A DNA stretch of 64,000 bases. Source: Anaerolineales bacterium (GTDB lineage: Bacteria > Chloroflexota > Anaerolineae > Anaerolineales > Villigracilaceae). Both the position numbers and the translations under genes were made by a program. The DNA is taken from contig CP129481.1 of NCBI GenBank assembly GCA_030583905.1, forward strand, positions 3,502,136 to 3,566,135, given 5' to 3'. The notes below the pieces were generated by a model that made no database searches, was not told the origin of the DNA, and was given only the letters and a program-made list of their open reading frames with translations. Positions 26,029 through 35,224 of this stretch are shown here, in pieces. Every line of letters begins with the position of its first letter. Positions within the stretch are counted from its first letter, which is position 1.

Positions 26029-26676
26029 TTATGGATTGTCCTGCCAGTGGACGTGATCGTTGACCTTGTCGATCGCCCAGCGATGCTGGCGCGGAAAATA
26101 GATCAACTGAGCAAACGCCGTGTTCTCGAACCGGAAGCGTGTGCCGGAATTATTTGCCTGCGGGGCAATACCCACGATGGCGTGCATGACCTGATTCAAC
26201 AAACCACCGTGTGAGACGATCAGATACCTGGCGGGCGGACGCTTCAACAACTCGTGCAGAGCCTGTCCCGCGCGCAGGAACAATTCCCAATCGCCTTCCC
26301 CATCCAAACCGACCGGGTCATACGGCGTGGTGAATTCGGGATGCGAAAAGTTCTGGCGGACTTCGTGAGCGGTGAGCCCGGCAAATTCGCCGTTATCGCG
26401 TTCCAGCCACAGGGGATCAAACTCCACTTTCAAATTCAGCGCGGAGGCGATGATCTCAGCCGTCTCTTTGGTGCGTGTGAGCGGACTGGCGATGACATGG
26501 TCGAATTGCTTTTTTTCCTTTTGCCAACGCTCCGCCAGCGCCTGCGCTTGCGCGCGTCCCCTATGGGTCAGCGGAAAATCCGCCTGTCCCTGCCAGCGCG
26601 ATTCCGCATTTCCAACCGATTCACCATGACGCAGCAAGGTGATCACAAAAGGTTTGCTCTTTTCATTCTCGGTCAT
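26029..26676 (-). CDS. Histidine phosphatase family protein (phosphoglycerate mutase-like)
   Basis: A 215-residue phosphatase with the catalytic LLRHGES at residue 14 and the second histidine in VSHGGLLNQ. It could act on a sugar phosphate or nucleotide; the substrate is not readable from sequence. Its start overlaps the end of the upstream glycosyltransferase gene by 14 bases, so the two are translated together. Confidence 0.85.
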   Translation of the reverse strand: MTENEKSKPFVITLLRHGESVGNAESRWQGQADFPLTHRGRAQAQALAERWQKEKKQFDHVIASPLTRTKETAEIIASALNLKVEFDPLWLERDNGEFAGLTAHEVRQNFSHPEFTTPYDPVGLDGEGDWELFLRAGQALHELLKRPPARYLIVSHGGLLNQVMHAIVGIAPQANNSGTRFRFENTAFAQLIYFPRQHRWAIDKVNDHVHWQDNP

Positions 26677-27625
26677 CTGGCGATTTCCCCTTCAACAAAT
26701 AGATTGGACGACGCTTCACTTCCTGGAAGATATAGCCGACATACACACCGATAAACCCAAGCAGGACCATGATGATGCCGCTGGCGATCAGCAACACTCC
26801 CATCAGCGAACTCCAGCCGGGTTCCACTTGCTGGGTGTTGCCCGTCAGCCACAGCGACAGAACGTAGATCAATTGCGCACCCGCCAGCACGAAGAAGAGC
26901 AGTCCCGCGCTCAGACCGATGTACAACGGCGCAAGCGAAAAGGAAAAGATCGCATCCGAGGCGAGGCGCACCATCTTTCCGAGCGAATATTTTGAGCGTC
27001 CCGCCGCGCGCGCCGATTCGTGATACGGCAGGATGATGCTGTTGTAGCCCATCCACGAGATCATGCCGCGCAGAAAACGATGATACTCCTTCATCGAGCG
27101 CACGCCATCCAGCGCGCCGCGCGAAAGCGCGCGGAAATCCGCCGCGCCCTGCATCACTTGCGTGCCACTGATGCGATTGATCAGCCAGTAGAAGAAATTA
27201 GACGTCACCTTCTTGAACGACGGCGCGCGGTCATCCTCCATGCGCTGTGCCTGAACGATGTCATAGCCCTGCTCGAGCAGCGATATCATGCGGGGGATCA
27301 TCTCCGGCGGATGCTGTCCGTCGCCGTCCATCGAGATCATCATGTCACCTTGCGACGCATCCATCCCGGCGGTCAGCGCGGCTTGATGCCCAAAATTCCG
27401 GCTGAGTTGGAGCAGGGTCACTCTCCGGTCGTTGGATGAAATCGCTCGAAGCGTATCCACCGTCCCGTCGCTTGAGCCGTCATCCACATAGATGAACCGG
27501 AAGTCGTACGGCAGGTCATCCACCACACGGCAAATATCCGCATAGGTCTGTCCGATCACTTCAGATTCGTTGAAGACGGGGATGACGAGGTCAACTTTGA
27601 GTTTGGATCTTCGTTTTGGAGACAT
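26663..27625 (-). CDS. Glycosyltransferase family 2, DPM/GtrB-like, with two membrane helices
   Basis: A 320-residue polyprenyl-phosphate-type glycosyltransferase. The catalytic GT-A domain fills residues 8-230 with VIPVFNESEVI, YVDDGSSDGT and SMDGDGQHPPE (the DxD). Two C-terminal membrane helices span about residues 235-300. By family it transfers a sugar to undecaprenyl phosphate at the membrane. The start lacks a ribosome-binding site and has TAGAAT seven bases upstream, a possible leaderless mRNA. Confidence 0.88.
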   Translation of the reverse strand: MSPKRRSKLKVDLVIPVFNESEVIGQTYADICRVVDDLPYDFRFIYVDDGSSDGTVDTLRAISSNDRRVTLLQLSRNFGHQAALTAGMDASQGDMMISMDGDGQHPPEMIPRMISLLEQGYDIVQAQRMEDDRAPSFKKVTSNFFYWLINRISGTQVMQGAADFRALSRGALDGVRSMKEYHRFLRGMISWMGYNSIILPYHESARAAGRSKYSLGKMVRLASDAIFSFSLAPLYIGLSAGLLFFVLAGAQLIYVLSLWLTGNTQQVEPGWSSLMGVLLIASGIIMVLLGFIGVYVGYIFQEVKRRPIYLLKGKSPDDRE

Positions 27626-27691
27626 CGGGGGAATTCTACCATGCGCGTCCCATTCGGACCTTGCGCCTGATTCAAAAAAAGCAGCGGATTC

Positions 27692-28834
27692 TCACTCGAA
27701 CTTAAAGCTCAGGATCGCGTCCAGCACCTGCTCCTGATCGCCCGCGGACAACCCATTGTGGAACGGCAGACGCACAAGTTGATCGGATATTTTTTCAGTG
27801 ACAGGGCAATCGCCAATCTTGCCGCCGAACGAATGTCCCATGTCGGAGAGATGCAGCGGCAGATAATGAAAGACGCTGTAAATGCCGCGTTCGCGCAGAT
27901 ACATGATGAATTTCTGGCGTAGATCGAGGTTCGGCATGAGCAGGTAGAACATGTGATAGGTCTGCTCACAATGCCCAGGGACGATGGGCAGGCGCACATC
28001 GTGGGCATCTGCCCAATCTTTCAGCCCGGCGTGGTACATTTCCCACACGCGCTGGCGGTGGGATTGTATCTTTTCACGCTGTTCAAATTGGGCATACAAA
28101 AACGCGGCAAGCATGTCGGAAGGGAGATAGGACGAGCCGATATCGACCCAGGTGTATTTATCCACCTGCCCGCGGAAGAAGCGTGAACGGTTCGTCCCCT
28201 TTTCGCGAATGATCTCGGCGCGTTCCATCAATTGTGGGCCGTTGATGAGCAATGCGCCGCCTTCGCCGCAGGAGAAATTTTTGGTCTCGTGGAAACTTTG
28301 CGTCGCCAGAGCACCGATCGTGCCGAGATTGCGTCCCTTGTATTTGCCGAACAAGCCGTGCGCATTGTCCTCGACAACAGCGATCTTGTGAAGATTCGCG
28401 ATCTCCATGATCGTGTCCATATCACAGCCCACGCCCGCATAATGCACTGGGACAATCACCTTCGTGCGCGGCGTGACCGCTTCTTCGAGCTTCGCCTCGT
28501 CCAAATTCAACGTATCCGGGCGGACATCCACGAAGACAGGTTTGGCTCCGCGCAAAACAAAAGCATTGACTGTGGAAACAAAAGTGAAATCCGGGATAAT
28601 GACCTCGTCACCAGGCTGAACATCCAGCAAAATCGCAGACATCTCAAGCGCATGCGTGCAGGATGTGGTCAGCAATGCTTTCTTCGTACCCAGTTCATCC
28701 TCAAGAAAGACATGACATTTCTTGGTAAAGGGACCATCACCGGAGAGATGTCCATTGGCGACAGCCTGCTGCATGTATTCAAGTTCACGTCCCATAAGAA
28801 TGGGACGATTGAAATCCACTCGAATATCCGGCAT
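27692..28834 (-). CDS. wecE: dTDP-4-amino-4,6-dideoxygalactose transaminase, WecE/RffA type
   Basis: PLP-dependent sugar aminotransferase of 380 residues. It follows E. coli WecE closely by eye: FNRPILMGRELEYM, SCTHALEMSAILLD, DFTFVSTVNAFVLRGAKP, the PLP lysine in FHETKNFSCGEGG, and EIIREKGTNRSRFFRGQVD. It makes dTDP-Fuc4N-type amino sugars for surface polysaccharides. The open frame extends 47 codons upstream into the methyltransferase gene, but the ATG at 28834 is one base after that gene's stop codon and matches the family start. Confidence 0.92.
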   Translation of the reverse strand: MPDIRVDFNRPILMGRELEYMQQAVANGHLSGDGPFTKKCHVFLEDELGTKKALLTTSCTHALEMSAILLDVQPGDEVIIPDFTFVSTVNAFVLRGAKPVFVDVRPDTLNLDEAKLEEAVTPRTKVIVPVHYAGVGCDMDTIMEIANLHKIAVVEDNAHGLFGKYKGRNLGTIGALATQSFHETKNFSCGEGGALLINGPQLMERAEIIREKGTNRSRFFRGQVDKYTWVDIGSSYLPSDMLAAFLYAQFEQREKIQSHRQRVWEMYHAGLKDWADAHDVRLPIVPGHCEQTYHMFYLLMPNLDLRQKFIMYLRERGIYSVFHYLPLHLSDMGHSFGGKIGDCPVTEKISDQLVRLPFHNGLSAGDQEQVLDAILSFKFE

Positions 28835-28835
28835 G

Positions 28836-29462
28836 TTATTTCCGCACCAAGATCGTAAAATCGTACAAGTCGTAATCGTGCAATAGCGCCACATTACGCG
28901 AGAAATTCCGTTTGCAATAATCAAAGAAAAAGCACGGATCGCCATAGTACAGATCGGGACGCATCTTATCGGCATCGGAATATTTGGTCAGCATGTTGAA
29001 CGCCAGTCCCTTTGTGGCGCAGGCGTTCATCTGATTGAGCGATTCGACAACGATCTTTGTCCATGCATCGAAATCGGCATCCAGCTTCATGTTGAACGTT
29101 CCGCTGACAACGGCGTATTCCAGCACGGGGACATCCTCAATATCACTGAAGAACAGGCAATTTGAATCATCCGGATGCGTCTCGCGTCCTTTGTCCACCA
29201 TTGGTTCTGCTATGTCATACCCGACATAACGCAGGCTGTGACCGAGTCCCCGCAGATAGTCGTACATTCCGCCGTAACCGCTGCCAAAATCCAGCAGGGA
29301 ATATTCAACGCTGGCATCGATCACTTTGATCAACTGTTGAAAACGGATGTGCTGGGCTTGGGTCGAGTTATAGTCCACGCCGAGATGGGTGGCGCCGTGC
29401 TGTTCCAGTTTTTCCGTGAAATAATTCCTGATCTTATCAAGTTCAGAGTTGGAGGATGTCAT
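28836..29462 (-). CDS. Class I SAM-dependent methyltransferase
   Basis: A 208-residue Rossmann-fold methyltransferase with SAM motif I LLDFGSGYGG at about residue 57 and the acidic GYDIAEPMV. Its substrate is unknown. It lies tightly between WbqC and WecE in the surface-glycan operon, so a sugar or sugar-linked acyl group is likely. Confidence 0.85.
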   Translation of the reverse strand: MTSSNSELDKIRNYFTEKLEQHGATHLGVDYNSTQAQHIRFQQLIKVIDASVEYSLLDFGSGYGGMYDYLRGLGHSLRYVGYDIAEPMVDKGRETHPDDSNCLFFSDIEDVPVLEYAVVSGTFNMKLDADFDAWTKIVVESLNQMNACATKGLAFNMLTKYSDADKMRPDLYYGDPCFFFDYCKRNFSRNVALLHDYDLYDFTILVRK

Positions 29463-30167
29463 TTAAACCTTTTCCAATGATGGGTGGATGTATCCGCCGG
29501 CTTTGTCACCCGTCATGATCAATAGATCGAGGATCGTGATGTACGGGTCGAATGGCGGATACAACTGGGAATATTCCGGATAATTATATTGCAGGTATTC
29601 AAGCGTGATGCCCGCTTCGTCGAATTTTTCATCTTCGATGTAATCGCGGGCTGATGGTCCGCTGATGTAATGCGTTGCGCCGACATGCTTGAGAATCTGG
29701 ATCAGGCGGTCGGTCTTTTGCCCGTCGATGCCGGGGATCTCGGAGGAACGCATGAAGCGCGTGTGGGAGATTCCGAGCATGTGCGCAATTTCAATCGTCA
29801 GCCAGATGGTGAAATCCGCCAGGTGGGAATCGCGACGTGAGAAAACGGAATCAAGCCAGGGGGAGAAGGAAGCGAAATACGGCGCTTTGGCGTAAGCGAA
29901 CGTCAATGCCTTGAGATGATTCTTCGCCCACGGCTTCGACCAGTCGATCTTAACATCCAAGATGGGAATGCCTTCCGTCACGCCTTTGCTGTGGACGGGG
30001 ATGGTCAGCCATTGTCTGCCTTGCTTGGTCTTGATCTGGTTGCGGTTGCGCCAGCCGTGTTTGTCGTATTGTACGTCGTCGTAAAAAATAAAAAGGTCGG
30101 CGCGGCGTATCTGATCGAAGTAGCCGCGCCAGGGGATGTAGGATGGCTGCAGGATGACGACGTTCAT
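29463..30167 (-). CDS. WbqC family protein
   Basis: A 234-residue WbqC-family protein. Conserved features are LQPSYIPWRGYFDQI, FYDDVQYDKHGWRNRNQIK and the RSSEIPG region. Members occur in O-antigen and surface-sugar clusters and are thought to act on nucleotide-linked amino sugars, perhaps as acyl or formyl transferases, but the reaction is not established. It overlaps the upstream glycosyltransferase by 4 bases and abuts the methyltransferase. Confidence 0.88.
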   Translation of the reverse strand: MNVVILQPSYIPWRGYFDQIRRADLFIFYDDVQYDKHGWRNRNQIKTKQGRQWLTIPVHSKGVTEGIPILDVKIDWSKPWAKNHLKALTFAYAKAPYFASFSPWLDSVFSRRDSHLADFTIWLTIEIAHMLGISHTRFMRSSEIPGIDGQKTDRLIQILKHVGATHYISGPSARDYIEDEKFDEAGITLEYLQYNYPEYSQLYPPFDPYITILDLLIMTGDKAGGYIHPSLEKV

Positions 30168-31084
30168 TTGCCGTCTCCGATAAATTCATCCACCACATAG
30201 GGAGGCCTATCCATGCTGCGGTCGAAGATGCGTGCAAGATATTCGCCGAAGATCCCGAGCGTGAACAATTGCGCACCGCTGAATAACGAAATTATCGAGG
30301 CGAGGAAGGGAAAGCCCGGCAGACTTCCGAATGCGAAATAGATGTAAAGAACATAAATAAAAACGCCGATGCCGAACAGCGTCATCACAAATCCCACCCA
30401 ACTTGCAAGACGCAGCGGCATAGTGCTGTAGCCAGTCAGGATGAGCAGCGCCGCGCGCACCAGCGCGGAAAAGTTGTAATTCGTTCTTTCAGCAGGAGGG
30501 ATATCCACATGGACGGACGTGAAGCGCGTCGTCCCCCACGAAAGCAGGACATCCAGTATCAGCGTTGGGCTTTGAAAATTGACGAATGAATCGCGCAGTT
30601 TTGTGCGAAACATGCGGAAGGCGGAAATATTCCGCACCGATGGCACACCCATTACACGGGCAAGGAGGCGCTTGATGTTCGCGGTCAGCAAATTGCGCAT
30701 CAATCCCTGCGGAAGTTTACGCGGCGAACCATAAACCACGTCGAAGCCTTCATCCAATTTGGAGAGAAGCGCGGGAATCTCCTCCGGCGGATGCTGAAGG
30801 TCCTGGTCCATCGTCACAGTGATCTCATAGCGGGCAGCGCGCAGTCCGCACAGGGTCGCGTTGTGCTGACCGTAATTCCGCATCAGGTTGATTCCGCGCA
30901 CCCACGGATACTGTTTCACCAGCCCTTCGATGATATCCCAACTTGCATCAGGACTGCCATCATTGACGAGCAAAACTTCGAATTCTCCGCCCACCTGCGG
31001 CAATACAATTCCCAAACGCTCAACAAGCGCCGGGAGTGTTCGGCTGCCGCCATAAACAGGAATTACAACTGAAATATTGGACAT
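30164..31084 (-). CDS. Glycosyltransferase family 2, GtrB-like, with two membrane helices
   Basis: A 306-residue GT2 enzyme with VIPVYGGSRTL, LVNDGSPDASW and the DxD-type TMDQDLQHPPEE, plus two C-terminal helices (about residues 225-290). It probably loads a sugar on undecaprenyl phosphate. It is the first gene of the glycan operon. TATAAT lies eight bases before the ATG with no ribosome-binding site, so the operon mRNA is probably leaderless. Confidence 0.88.
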   Translation of the reverse strand: MSNISVVIPVYGGSRTLPALVERLGIVLPQVGGEFEVLLVNDGSPDASWDIIEGLVKQYPWVRGINLMRNYGQHNATLCGLRAARYEITVTMDQDLQHPPEEIPALLSKLDEGFDVVYGSPRKLPQGLMRNLLTANIKRLLARVMGVPSVRNISAFRMFRTKLRDSFVNFQSPTLILDVLLSWGTTRFTSVHVDIPPAERTNYNFSALVRAALLILTGYSTMPLRLASWVGFVMTLFGIGVFIYVLYIYFAFGSLPGFPFLASIISLFSGAQLFTLGIFGEYLARIFDRSMDRPPYVVDEFIGDGK

Positions 31085-31092
31085 GGCGCGGA

Positions 31093-31098
31093 ATTATA
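31093..31098 (-). promoter_or_regulatory. TATAAT -10 box of the glycan operon
   Basis: On the minus strand TATAAT ends eight bases before the start codon at 31084. The spacing implies a leaderless transcript. Confidence 0.6.
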
Positions 31099-31104
31099 CC
31101 CGCA

Positions 31105-32796
31105 TCATAACTGGACCCCGTGCCTGTCTTCCAACAAACGAAGTGTGCGCTCCACCTCGGCATTTTTCTGCTCCAACGTCCAGCCGAGAGCCGTGCCCGT
31201 CACATCTGCAATTTCCACCAAGCCGTCACGTGTCAGCCTGCCCAGCATGGCAAGCATGGTACGTCGCAACAGCAGATCGTCAAAATGCTCGACCTTTTCA
31301 TGCTGCGCAAGGAAGACAAGTTCACGCTGGGTATATTCCGGCGCAGATTTGAGCGGGGCATCCGTTCCGCGTTTGATGAAATCCGCTACAAATTCAGCCC
31401 GCGTACCATAACGCTCAAATAAGGTGATGAGACGTGCCTTGGGCAGTCCTGTCCATGCGGCGAGACTTGCGATGAATTTCTCGCGCTCCTCATCCGTGTG
31501 CGGATATCCGCGCCCGCCGCCGATGGGAATATCGCCGGTATGCCTCTGGCGTTTGAGTCCGAGAAATTCAAGGGATTTGTCGGTCACCTGCTCCGAAAAC
31601 GCGCGGAAGGAGGTCCACTTGCCGCCCACCAGCGAGTAAACAGGGAAGTTCAGGCTTGTCCAATCGCCGCTCAGCACCTCGATGTGATGGTCGCGGCTGA
31701 CCTGCCCCGTGGTCTTCGCTCCACTGCTCGGCAATGGACGCACACCTGTAAATTGGAAAACGATCTGCTCGCGTGTCACCTTGATGGACGGGAAAACGCG
31801 CTCGATCATGCCGATAAAATACTCGACTTCTTCATTTGTGCAGCGCGCCTCATCGGGATGCTCGATCTTAATATCCGATGTGCCGATCAGAACCCGGTCA
31901 TACAATGGCAGGATGAGCACAATACGTCCATCTTGATTTTCAAAAAAGAACTCATTCTCGCCGATTGCTTTGCGCAATTCGGGATTGTTCAACACGAGAT
32001 GCGAACCTTTCGTCCCACCGATGAAGCGTGTGGACAAACCCAGGCTGTGATTTGCAAAATCGATCCACGGTCCCGCCGCGTTGATGACCAGTTTCGGATG
32101 CACCTCATGCGCTTCGTCCGTCAGTTCGTCGCGCAGGATGACCGTATCCTTTTCCCCGCTGACCAAACTGACGTAGTTCAAGGCACGCGCGTTGGGATGT
32201 TCCGCTTCGGCGTCCAGCAATATTTCAAGCGCAAGCCGCTCCGGGTTGGTGATCAAACCGTCATAATATGTGGCGGTGTTGACGATCTGTGAATTGAGCT
32301 TATTCCAGTGAGACAAAGACGTCGCGCGCGAAAAAAACTGATGGCGCGGAACGGTGCGCTGCTTCCCCGTGTAGGCATCATACATCATCAAACCAAGTTT
32401 GATGATCAGCGAACCGCGTTCGGATGGTTTATCCAGCCAGCCCAAGAACTTGAGCGGCGCATTGAGAATCCCCGAAAGATATTTGAAGATGGGAATCGTC
32501 GTCGGCAGCGGCTTGACAATATGCGGCGCATTCTGGATCATGCGGTTACGCTCACGCACCGCCTCGCGCACCAGACGGAACTCGCCATTTTCGAGATACC
32601 GAATCCCGCCGTGCGCCATGTGTGAAGATGCCGCGCTCGCACCTGATGAAAAATCTGCGCGGTCGATGAGCAGGACATCCACGCCGTTCAGCGCCAGATC
32701 GCGAAAAACGCCTATGCCATTGATTCCTGCGCCGACGATCAGCACAGAAACTTTCGGGTTTGCTTTGAGAGATGAGAGAATTTCGTTTCGGTTCAT
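31105..32796 (-). CDS. glpD: FAD-dependent glycerol-3-phosphate dehydrogenase
   Basis: Oxidises glycerol 3-phosphate to dihydroxyacetone phosphate at the membrane, passing electrons to quinones. The 563-residue protein has the FAD motif GAGINGIGVFRDLA, SSGASAASSHMAHGG and the C-terminal helical domain of GlpA/GlpD (about residues 390-520). The ATG at 32796 lies 2 bases after the glpK stop codon; an upstream TTG is less likely. It forms a glycerol operon with glpK, with glpF just upstream. Confidence 0.93.
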   Translation of the reverse strand: MNRNEILSSLKANPKVSVLIVGAGINGIGVFRDLALNGVDVLLIDRADFSSGASAASSHMAHGGIRYLENGEFRLVREAVRERNRMIQNAPHIVKPLPTTIPIFKYLSGILNAPLKFLGWLDKPSERGSLIIKLGLMMYDAYTGKQRTVPRHQFFSRATSLSHWNKLNSQIVNTATYYDGLITNPERLALEILLDAEAEHPNARALNYVSLVSGEKDTVILRDELTDEAHEVHPKLVINAAGPWIDFANHSLGLSTRFIGGTKGSHLVLNNPELRKAIGENEFFFENQDGRIVLILPLYDRVLIGTSDIKIEHPDEARCTNEEVEYFIGMIERVFPSIKVTREQIVFQFTGVRPLPSSGAKTTGQVSRDHHIEVLSGDWTSLNFPVYSLVGGKWTSFRAFSEQVTDKSLEFLGLKRQRHTGDIPIGGGRGYPHTDEEREKFIASLAAWTGLPKARLITLFERYGTRAEFVADFIKRGTDAPLKSAPEYTQRELVFLAQHEKVEHFDDLLLRRTMLAMLGRLTRDGLVEIADVTGTALGWTLEQKNAEVERTLRLLEDRHGVQL

Positions 32797-32798
32797 GA

Positions 32799-34295
32799 TT
32801 ATTCGACCCAATCAAACGTTCGGGTTACCGCTTTCTTCCAGCCTGAGTATAAACCCGCGCGGCGCTTTGCGTCCATTTTTGGTTTCCACTCCTTATCGCG
32901 TCCCCAATTCCTTTTCAACTCATCTGTGTTCTTCCAGAAGCCGACCGCAAGTCCCGCCGCGTATGCCGCACCAAGAGCCGTCGTCTCCGCCACCTTCGGG
33001 CGTACCACCGGCACATTCAAAATATCAGACTGGAACTGCATCAGCAACTCATTGAATACCATGCCCCCATCAACTTTCAACGCGCGTAATTTCACACCTG
33101 AATCCTTTTCCATCGCATCCAACACTTCACGTGTTTGATACGCGGTCGCTTCGAGCGCGGCTCTCGCAATATGACCTTTATTGACATAACGAGTCATCCC
33201 CACGATCACGCCGCGCGCATCGGATTTCCAATACGGCGCATACAATCCGCTGAAGGCAGGGACAAAATAAATGCCGCCATTGTCCTCAACAGATTTTGCC
33301 AGCGCCTCCACCTCCGCCGACGATTGGATCAGCCCCATGTTATCTCTCAGCCACTGGATCAGCGCCCCCGTGATCGCGATCGAGCCCTCCAACGCATAGA
33401 CCGGCTTCCTGTTACCGATCTTATATCCAAGCGTGGTCAACAGCCCCGCCCTGCTTTGGACAGGCTTCTCGCCCGTGTTTAACAGCATGAAACAGCCCGT
33501 GCCATAGGTATTCTTCGCCTCGCCCGCCTTGAAACAGGTCTGACCGAATAACGCTGCCTGCTGATCGCCAAGGTCACCTGCCACGGGAACGCCTTGCAAT
33601 GCGCCAGTCTTGATATTCCCATACACTTCCGAAGACGATTTAATCTTCGGCAGCATCCCGCGCGGAATGCCCATCACTTTCAGGATCTCATCATCCCAAT
33701 CGAGGGTTTTCAAATTCATCAACATCGTGCGCGAGGCATTGGTCACATCGGTGACGTGTTCACCTGTCAAGTTCCAGATCAGCCATGTGTCAATGTTGCC
33801 GAACAGCAGTTCACCCCTGCCCGCTTTTGCCTTTACGCCTTTGACATTCTCCAAAATCCACTTGATCTTGGGACCGGAAAAATAGGTCGCCAACGGCAGA
33901 CCGGTCTTCTTCCTAAACCTGTCCTGACCGCCCGATCTTGCAAATTTTGAAATGATCGCATCCGTGCGCGTATCCTGCCAGACGATCGCGTTATAGACAG
34001 GCTTGCCGGTTGTTTTATCCCACACCACAGTCGTCTCGCGCTGATTCGTCACTCCCACCGCCACTATCTGCTCGCTGACCGATGAGCGCAGATCGCTGAT
34101 CTTTTCCAACGCCCCGCGCATCACTTCCTGTGTCCGCGCCCAGATCTCCAGCGGATCGTGCTCCACCCAGCCCGGTTTGGGATAGATCTGCCGGTGCTCC
34201 TTCTGGTCAACAGCGACCACATTCCCGCCATGGTCGAAAATAATAAAGCGTGTACTTGTCGTACCCTGGTCAATTGCGGCAATGTATTTAGACAT
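32799..34295 (-). CDS. glpK: Glycerol kinase
   Basis: ATP-dependent phosphorylation of glycerol. The protein has 498 residues, the normal length, with [13 protein letters not shown] at the N-terminus, [13 protein letters not shown], and the second ATPase-fold half with [15 protein letters not shown] and [20 protein letters not shown] sits 7 bases before the ATG at 34295, which is preferred over the longer frame. Followed closely by glpD and preceded by the glpF terminator. Confidence 0.96.
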   Translation of the reverse strand: MSKYIAAIDQGTTSTRFIIFDHGGNVVAVDQKEHRQIYPKPGWVEHDPLEIWARTQEVMRGALEKISDLRSSVSEQIVAVGVTNQRETTVVWDKTTGKPVYNAIVWQDTRTDAIISKFARSGGQDRFRKKTGLPLATYFSGPKIKWILENVKGVKAKAGRGELLFGNIDTWLIWNLTGEHVTDVTNASRTMLMNLKTLDWDDEILKVMGIPRGMLPKIKSSSEVYGNIKTGALQGVPVAGDLGDQQAALFGQTCFKAGEAKNTYGTGCFMLLNTGEKPVQSRAGLLTTLGYKIGNRKPVYALEGSIAITGALIQWLRDNMGLIQSSAEVEALAKSVEDNGGIYFVPAFSGLYAPYWKSDARGVIVGMTRYVNKGHIARAALEATAYQTREVLDAMEKDSGVKLRALKVDGGMVFNELLMQFQSDILNVPVVRPKVAETTALGAAYAAGLAVGFWKNTDELKRNWGRDKEWKPKMDAKRRAGLYSGWKKAVTRTFDWVE

Positions 34296-34317
34296 CGGGA
34301 AGCCTCCTGCCTCAATT

Positions 34318-34354
34318 GTAAAACAAAAAGTCCCCGCCAATGAGGCAGGGACTT
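34318..34354 (-). terminator. Terminator between glpF and glpK
   Basis: On the minus strand AAGTCCCTGCC and GGCGGGGACTT form the stem, followed by TTTTTGTTTT. glpK starts only 23 bases later, so it either has a promoter inside this region or relies on read-through. Confidence 0.85.
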
Positions 34355-34385
34355 GCAGACTGTGTTGCCGTTCTCTTATACCGAC

Positions 34386-35096
34386 CTATTCAACATCATC
34401 CTCAATTTCTTCCATCTCTTCTTCGTCTTCTTCATCCTCGGTCGGATTCAGGAAGTTATTCAGCATCACTGCCAGCGTAGCGCCAAGCAAGGGACCAAAG
34501 AAATAGATCACATAGGTGTACGGATCTGCCAGACTAGGCTCGAAAAAGAGGGCAGGACCAAATGTCCGCGCGGGATTGAGCGATGCGCCTGTCAGCAATC
34601 CACCGGCAAGGATCGAAATGGAAAACGTCATACCAACTGCCAATCCCCCCATATTCCCGCCTCTGCCAGCCACAACGGTCTGCAGGATCGTATTCATCAG
34701 GAAGAATGTAAGAACGATCTCGATCAACATTGCCCAAATGGGCTGGGACTCTGTCAACACGCCGATCGTTGCGGCAGGATCCAACGAGCCGCCTGCCGGC
34801 GTCACAGCGTAATGCAGGAAAGCCGCTCCCGCCGCCGCGCCTGCAAACTGCGCCAGCCAATAGACAACCGCCTCCCCCCAAGTTAAAGCGCCGTTTAAAA
34901 CCATTCCAAACGTCACTGCAGGGTTGATATGCGCCCCGGAAATATGCCCATATGCATAATGGAATACCGCCAGCGTGAAGCCGCAAGCCAGCGCGATTCC
35001 AACCAGCCCGGCATTGACCACCGTTGCCGCCGCGCCAATGAACACCAGCGCAAAAGTACCGATGAATTCGACCAGGAAATTCTTCAAATTGAACAT
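34386..35096 (-). CDS. glpF: MIP family aquaporin/glycerol facilitator
   Basis: A 236-residue channel protein with six membrane helices and the two pore motifs HINPAVT (about residue 65) and SLNPART (about residue 180). Placement beside glpK and glpD suggests glycerol uptake, although AqpZ-like water channels look similar. GGAG is 7 bases before the ATG at 35096; the open frame upstream of it is non-coding. The last 20 residues form an unusual tail of almost only Glu and Asp. Confidence 0.85.
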   Translation of the reverse strand: MFNLKNFLVEFIGTFALVFIGAAATVVNAGLVGIALACGFTLAVFHYAYGHISGAHINPAVTFGMVLNGALTWGEAVVYWLAQFAGAAAGAAFLHYAVTPAGGSLDPAATIGVLTESQPIWAMLIEIVLTFFLMNTILQTVVAGRGGNMGGLAVGMTFSISILAGGLLTGASLNPARTFGPALFFEPSLADPYTYVIYFFGPLLGATLAVMLNNFLNPTEDEEDEEEMEEIEDDVE

Positions 35097-35174
35097 GACC
35101 ACTCCAGAGATTTGATTTAATTCATGTATATAACCCGCTCGTCCCCGATACGATGCGATGCAGAAACTTCTACG

Positions 35175-35212
35175 ACAACAAACGGCTATCCGATGACAGA
35201 TAGCCGTTTGTA
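35175..35212 (-). terminator. Hairpin after the catalase gene
   Basis: CAAACGGCTATC and GATAGCCGTTTG form a perfect 12-bp stem 13 bases past the catalase stop codon. The T run is weak (TTTGTTG). Confidence 0.65.
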
Positions 35213-35224
35213 CAATGCGAGAAC

